Shown here: positions 4,790 through 8,137 of the stretch, piece by piece | Layout: every line of letters begins with the position of its first letter | How positions within the stretch are numbered: the stretch's first letter is position 1 | Assembly: GCA_030426295.1 (NCBI GenBank) | Contig: JAUHYY010000047.1 | Location: forward strand, 1 to 8,137 | Length of the DNA: 8,137 nucleotides | Direction: 5' to 3' | Origin: a bacterium | GTDB taxonomy: Bacteria > Patescibacteriota > Gracilibacteria > UBA1369 > GCA-2718715 | The notes under the pieces: model-generated | Databases searched by the model: none | The model's input: only the letters and a program-made list of their open reading frames with translations | What the model was told of the DNA's origin: nothing | Translations under genes and position numbers: made by a program

Positions 4790-6001
4790 ATGCATGGAGA
4801 AACCCACGAACATTTAGACCACGATCATGAAGATGTTGAGCACAGCCATGATGAGCCAAGATCTGAATCAGAAACAGCACGCTATGCTGTAGAACGAGAA
4901 GTAACAGCAGAAAGAATGGCATTAATGGATGAGGTCGAAGCGCAAAGCGCTCAAGGCGAAGCAGAACGTGCTTTAGAAGAGTCTGGAATTACTACAGAGC
5001 AAGCTGAAGCAGTTGCGACAGCAGCAACTCAAGAAGAAGCTCGAGAAGCACTAAGCTCAGCTGCGCCTAAAAGTAAGTGGGAAGAAGCCTTAGATCAAAT
5101 TAGAGTATTCATAGAGACGATGTCATTAAAAATTTCAGAGTTTTTTGAAACAACATTTAGAGGCAGACAAACAACAGATACTGAAGGCAGCCTAAGTGAA
5201 GCGTCCTCTCAGCCTCCAGGTGATATTGAGGGTAAGCCTAATAATTCAAATATTAACCTGCAATCTTTACTCGACGTGGCAAATAACTTTGGTTTTGCAA
5301 GATATTCAATAGAGTCAGTTGAAGGTAATTCAAATAGACCAGCATTAGTTATTGTTCCAAGAAATTACGATCCTACTAAGTTATCTGTGGTATGTCACGG
5401 TACAGGAGGCAACAGAGGTATAGGCGAGAATTCTAATGGTGAACAGCGACTAAACGGCATGTTGAGAGCAGCTGCACAAGGTAACGCTATTACTGTAATC
5501 CCATTTGCTTATGATGGTGCTGAAGATGGAGTTCAACCTGGCGAGCTTGCAGGACGAGGTACAGAAGGTAGCTCAGCTATAACAAATGGTTATGACAGTA
5601 AATGGTTTAGCCGTGAGGTAAATGAAGATTTTCCAGATTTCTTAGAATCGATTTTAGAGTCAGACAGTTTAAGAAACTTAAATCTAGAGGTTAGAGAGTT
5701 AGTTATCCAAGGATTCAGCGCAGGAGGCGTTGCTCTAAGCAATATCGCAAGAGACTACGGTCAGGAGTTACTTCAAATGTATGACCATATCGAAATTAGA
5801 TATTTAGATGCTGTATACGCTGAATGGTGGGCTGAACCTGCAGTACAACTTGCCGAATCTTCTCGAGCAAGTGTAGAGTTCCATGTATTAACAGACAGAG
5901 TTGCACAAGACGCAGAACCATTCAGAGGAAGAACTGGAGTAACATATCAAAGACACCAAGGCGTACATGGAGATGCAATAGATTACTCAATGGTAGCTTA
6001 A
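4790..6001 (+). CDS. Alpha/beta hydrolase with His-rich N-terminus
   Basis: This 403-residue protein has no signal peptide or membrane segment, so it is probably cytoplasmic. Residues 1-20 contain seven histidines (2, 6, 8, 11, 13, 18, 20) among Asp and Glu, a typical metal-binding tail. Residues 22-125 are Ala/Glu-rich and mostly helical, and 126-155 are a Ser/Gly/Pro linker. Residues about 158-403 are an alpha/beta hydrolase domain: HGTGG at 203-207 (oxyanion-hole loop), GFSAG at 308-312 with Ser310 as nucleophile, Asp340 or Asp369 as candidate acid, and His389 or His393 as candidate base. The substrate is unknown; esterase or lipase-like activity is likely. An in-frame TAA at 4778-4780 limits how far upstream the start can lie, which supports the ATG at 4790. 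It begins two bases after the metalloregulator, so it is probably co-transcribed and translationally coupled. Its stop overlaps that of the convergent flavoprotein gene. Confidence 0.8.
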   Translation: MHGETHEHLDHDHEDVEHSHDEPRSESETARYAVEREVTAERMALMDEVEAQSAQGEAERALEESGITTEQAEAVATAATQEEAREALSSAAPKSKWEEALDQIRVFIETMSLKISEFFETTFRGRQTTDTEGSLSEASSQPPGDIEGKPNNSNINLQSLLDVANNFGFARYSIESVEGNSNRPALVIVPRNYDPTKLSVVCHGTGGNRGIGENSNGEQRLNGMLRAAAQGNAITVIPFAYDGAEDGVQPGELAGRGTEGSSAITNGYDSKWFSREVNEDFPDFLESILESDSLRNLNLEVRELVIQGFSAGGVALSNIARDYGQELLQMYDHIEIRYLDAVYAEWWAEPAVQLAESSRASVEFHVLTDRVAQDAEPFRGRTGVTYQRHQGVHGDAIDYSMVA

Positions 6002-7218
6002 ACACTGAATCCCGCCAATCTTCCAGTACACCAAGCAACCTGCAGATTATATCCACCAGTAAATCCATCGATATTTAAGATTTCACCTGCAAAATATAAT
6101 CCAGGGCAAATTTTTGATTCCATTGTTTTTGAATCTACTTCACTAAGCTCAACACCTCCGGCTGTCACGAATTCGTCTCCAGGAGTTGTGCCAATTAAAG
6201 TTAGCTCAGAATTCTTTGCCATCTCAATCAACTTATTTATTTCTTTTTTACTAAGCTCATTAGCATTTTTATTAATACCAACTATTTCTACAAACTTTTT
6301 AAACAAGGACTTCGGAATAGGCAGGGGATTAATATTTTCAACATTTTTCTTTGGATTTTTCGAAACCGTATCATTAAAACCATCTCTCAACTCTTCATGA
6401 TTATAATCAGGGCAAAAATCTATAAACAAACTAGCAGGATCCTCTTTACTAACCTTCTCAAATGCAGCCATCGAATTTAGAGCAAAAACTGCAGGCCCAC
6501 TAACCCCTCTATGAGTTAAAATTATAGGCCCTGAGAACTCATACTTATCTTCTTTTACAAACTTGAGCTTCACATTTTCAAACGAAACACCACTTAGATC
6601 TTTAACCCATTCCTCTTCAGTCATATAAGAACTCAAGCTCGGAGCAAGATCAGTAATTGAATGCCCTAGGGCTTCAGCAAAGTCGTAACCATCGCCTTTA
6701 GATCCTGTTCTTCTATAAGCTTGACCACCTGTAGTAAGAATCACAGAGTCAGCTTCTAGATCTTCACGCTCTCTTAGCTTAACAATGAATTTCTCATCTT
6801 TCGACACACCAGTTACAACAGTCTTGTATAAAATTTGTACTCGACCTGTCTCAAGGATCTTTTCATATAGTTTCATAATATCTTTACCATTATCAGATTG
6901 GGGAAAAACTCTCATATCAGCTTCAGTTTTAAGCGGAACACCCCTTCCCCCAATCCAATCAACCACATCTGAAGGCTTAAATGCATACATAGGAGTTTTC
7001 AAAAATCTTGCACCTCTCGGATAACACTTAAGCACTTCTTTAAGCTCGTTGTTACCAGTCGTGACATTGCATCGACCTCCACCAGAAATCATAACTTTCA
7101 TACCCAAGCAATCGTTACGTTCTATAAGAGTTACATGAGCATCAATATCTCTTTCAGCCAACGTCGCAGCTGCCATCATTCCAGCTGCTCCACCTCCAAT
7201 AATTATTATCTTTTTCAT
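5998..7218 (-). CDS. BaiN/YhiN (HI0933) family FAD-dependent oxidoreductase
   Basis: This 406-residue cytoplasmic flavoprotein belongs to the HI0933-like NAD(P)/FAD-dependent oxidoreductase family. Numbering from the chosen ATG at 7218, the dinucleotide-binding motif GGGAAG is at 8-13, followed by the acidic residue ending the second strand (LIER) and the family signature SGGGRCNVTT (about 45-54). Further family landmarks are ADMRVFPQSDNGKD, LTTGGQAYRRTGSKGDGY, ILTHRGVSGPAVF and, near the C-terminus, FAGEILNIDGFTGGYNLQ. The frame allows starts at 7239 and 7236, but these add only MMYILIT before the usual MKKIIIIGGG start, so 7218 is preferred. Its length is close to the family's usual 400 residues. 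The physiological substrate of most members is unknown. It is transcribed alone, convergent with the hydrolase and divergent from the secreted-protein gene. I see no clear promoter upstream. Confidence 0.92.
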   Translation of the reverse strand: MKKIIIIGGGAAGMMAAATLAERDIDAHVTLIERNDCLGMKVMISGGGRCNVTTGNNELKEVLKCYPRGARFLKTPMYAFKPSDVVDWIGGRGVPLKTEADMRVFPQSDNGKDIMKLYEKILETGRVQILYKTVVTGVSKDEKFIVKLREREDLEADSVILTTGGQAYRRTGSKGDGYDFAEALGHSITDLAPSLSSYMTEEEWVKDLSGVSFENVKLKFVKEDKYEFSGPIILTHRGVSGPAVFALNSMAAFEKVSKEDPASLFIDFCPDYNHEELRDGFNDTVSKNPKKNVENINPLPIPKSLFKKFVEIVGINKNANELSKKEINKLIEMAKNSELTLIGTTPGDEFVTAGGVELSEVDSKTMESKICPGLYFAGEILNIDGFTGGYNLQVAWCTGRLAGFSV

Positions 7219-7323
7219 AGTAATTAGAATATACATCATTTATATTAAGCTGAAACCTAATCTTAGACAGAAGTGTAGGTAGAAATTACCGATTGACATT
7301 TATTCTTTATAGGTTAAGCAGAA

Positions 7324-7352
7324 TTGACAATACACCTTTAAAGAGGTATAAA
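7324..7352 (+). promoter_or_regulatory. Near-consensus sigma-70 promoter of the secreted-protein gene
   Basis: TTGACA (7324-7329, perfect -35) and TATAAA (7347-7352, 5/6 -10) are separated by the optimal 17 bp. Transcription would start near 7359, giving a leader of about 24 nt. A second TTGACA at 7293-7298 has no matching -10 downstream. The rest of the 164-bp spacer (7219-7382) shows no other clear site. Confidence 0.8.
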
Positions 7353-7360
7353 TCGCCTAT

Positions 7361-7370
7361 ACAAATTTGT
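7361..7370. promoter_or_regulatory. 10-bp perfect palindrome at the predicted transcription start
   Basis: ACAAATTTGT is self-complementary and begins one or two bases after the predicted start site of the promoter at 7324-7352. It may be an operator, but a palindrome this short and A+T-rich can occur by chance. Confidence 0.3.
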
Positions 7371-7382
7371 TTTAAAAAAAAG

Positions 7383-8137
7383 ATGAAAAATTCAAAAAAT
7401 ATTCTAGTACGAGCGGTACTAGTCTTATTCCTAGCAGGAATCTTAAATTTAAATGTGGTTTTACCATATGCTTTAGCTCAAGAAGCACCCCAAGAAGTAA
7501 CTGAAGGTGAAGAAGGAGAGGGTGACGATGAACAAACTGATGAAGAATCAGATGAAGAGGAAGAAGGAAATGGAAATAACGCAAATTCAAATAATAATGG
7601 TCACGGAACTCAAGAAGATGAATGTAACGAAAACAACCCAGGTAATGGTGACCAATGTGAAGGTGAAGAAGGTGAAGGTGAAGGTGAAGAACCTGAACTA
7701 GCACCATTAGCTATCGAAGATGTTGAAGAAGACGACGAAGAGGAAGACGAACCAGCTCTTTGTGAGTTTGACTTAGCAGAAAACGGAAACGTTGAAACCA
7801 CAGACGAAAGCATTGGTCTTATTGACGACGTAACTTTAGAAACTCTAGTTGATGGTGACTGGGACGTATTCGATAGTATTCCAGGATGGTACACAGATTA
7901 CGGTACAGCAGGTATCGAAGTTCATAGAGGTAATGTAGTGGTTCCTGCATACGAAGGATCATTCATTATTGAACTAGACAGTCACGCTAACGAAACTAAC
8001 AGTGCAAGTTCAAACAGTGCTATGTCTCAAGACCTGACTCTAGCCGAAGGTGACTACAACATTTCTTTCGCATACAGAGCTAGAACTTCAGCTGCAGGTG
8101 ACAATACAATCAACATATACTTCGACGATGTACTTAT
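7383..8137 (+). CDS. Secreted acidic protein with DUF642-like carbohydrate-binding-type domain (3' end missing)
   Basis: The frame is open from the ATG at 7383 to the window edge (251 codons and two bases), so the C-terminus is missing. The product starts with a signal peptide (hydrophobic residues 8-30) and a type I cleavage site after ALA (30-32). Residues 33-126 are extremely acidic and low in complexity (Glu, Asp, Gly, Asn), with Cys81 and Cys92 flanking an Asn/Gly-rich loop that could bind calcium or form a disulfide. From Cys127 a beta-sandwich domain begins: ENGNVE, then DGDWDVFDSIPGW, GIEVHRGN, GSFIIELDSHANETNS, SQDLTLAEGDYNISFAYRAR and NTINIYFDD. This order is typical of DUF642 and related galactose-binding-like domains of exported surface proteins. 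It probably binds glycans or acts as an adhesin outside the cell, which is inference. A strong promoter lies 31 bp upstream. No Shine-Dalgarno sequence is visible. Confidence 0.88.
   Translation, partial: MKNSKNILVRAVLVLFLAGILNLNVVLPYALAQEAPQEVTEGEEGEGDDEQTDEESDEEEEGNGNNANSNNNGHGTQEDECNENNPGNGDQCEGEEGEGEGEEPELAPLAIEDVEEDDEEEDEPALCEFDLAENGNVETTDESIGLIDDVTLETLVDGDWDVFDSIPGWYTDYGTAGIEVHRGNVVVPAYEGSFIIELDSHANETNSASSNSAMSQDLTLAEGDYNISFAYRARTSAAGDNTINIYFDDVL
7659..7691 (+). repeat. Imperfect GAAGGT hexamer repeat (Glu-Gly) in the secreted protein
   Basis: Eleven codons alternate GAA and GGT with two extra GAA, encoding a Glu/Gly run starting right after Cys92. Near-identical codons make slippage in steps of 3 or 6 bp possible, which would change the linker length without breaking the frame. 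Confidence 0.75.

Noticed and set aside
7219..7239. Upstream starts (7239, 7236) for the flavoprotein
   Set aside because: They add seven residues before the conserved MKKIIIIGGG start and overlap a TATATT element that could be part of a promoter.
7293..7298. Second TTGACA as an additional promoter upstream of the secreted-protein gene
   Set aside because: No acceptable -10 lies 16-18 bp downstream; the sequence there is TAAGCA.
7358..7365. TATACAAA shared with 4353-4360 as a second binding site for the metalloregulator
   Set aside because: It is a single 8-bp match in A+T-rich DNA without the partner half-site, so chance is a sufficient explanation.
7372..7894. Open frames on the - strand and a short + frame in another phase over the secreted protein
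   Set aside because: They are low-complexity shadows (His/Leu, Ser or Lys/Met rich) of the acidic repeat codons. The frame beginning at 7383 has a signal peptide, a promoter and a recognisable domain.

Overview
This window looks like part of a compact, A+T-rich bacterial chromosome, most likely from a Patescibacteria (Candidate Phyla Radiation, CPR) type organism. That assignment is inference. It rests on very dense gene packing (two convergent pairs overlap inside a shared TTAA), small lipoproteins carrying a CWT...HPGG cytochrome b5 domain, a short DoxX-like protein, and no recognisable Shine-Dalgarno sequence before any of ten start codons. The one clear promoter (TTGACA-N17-TATAAA) is of ordinary sigma-70 type. 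All complete genes end in TAA except one in TAG.

Layout. (1) 1-1409, + strand: two unrecognised genes six bases apart. The second encodes a single-pass membrane protein with a long Arg/Glu helix. (2) 4294-1406, - strand: a probable five-gene operon of a putative 10-TM metal exporter (ArsP_2 / 'putative manganese transporter' type), a lipoprotein with a cytochrome b5-like domain that has lost its heme ligands, a second lipoprotein with an intact cytochrome b5 domain, a DoxX-like membrane protein and a small Smr-domain protein. (3) 4377-6001, + strand: divergent from the exporter, a two-domain DtxR/MntR-type metalloregulator followed two bases later by an alpha/beta hydrolase with a histidine-rich N-terminus. 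The 82-bp divergent spacer holds a promoter overlapped by inverted and direct repeats, a good candidate operator. (4) 7218-5998, - strand: a BaiN/YhiN (HI0933) family flavoprotein. (5) 7383 to the window end, + strand: a secreted, very acidic protein with a DUF642-like domain, driven by a near-consensus promoter and cut off by the window edge.

The most interesting unit is 1406-6001. A metal-sensing repressor sits head to head with a metal exporter, and the exporter is co-directional with membrane-tethered b-type heme domains and a DoxX-like protein. I propose that this is a metal and redox homeostasis module of the cell envelope in which one heme domain has become a non-heme derivative. The gene arrangement is seen directly, the family assignments rest on motifs, and the joint function is inference.
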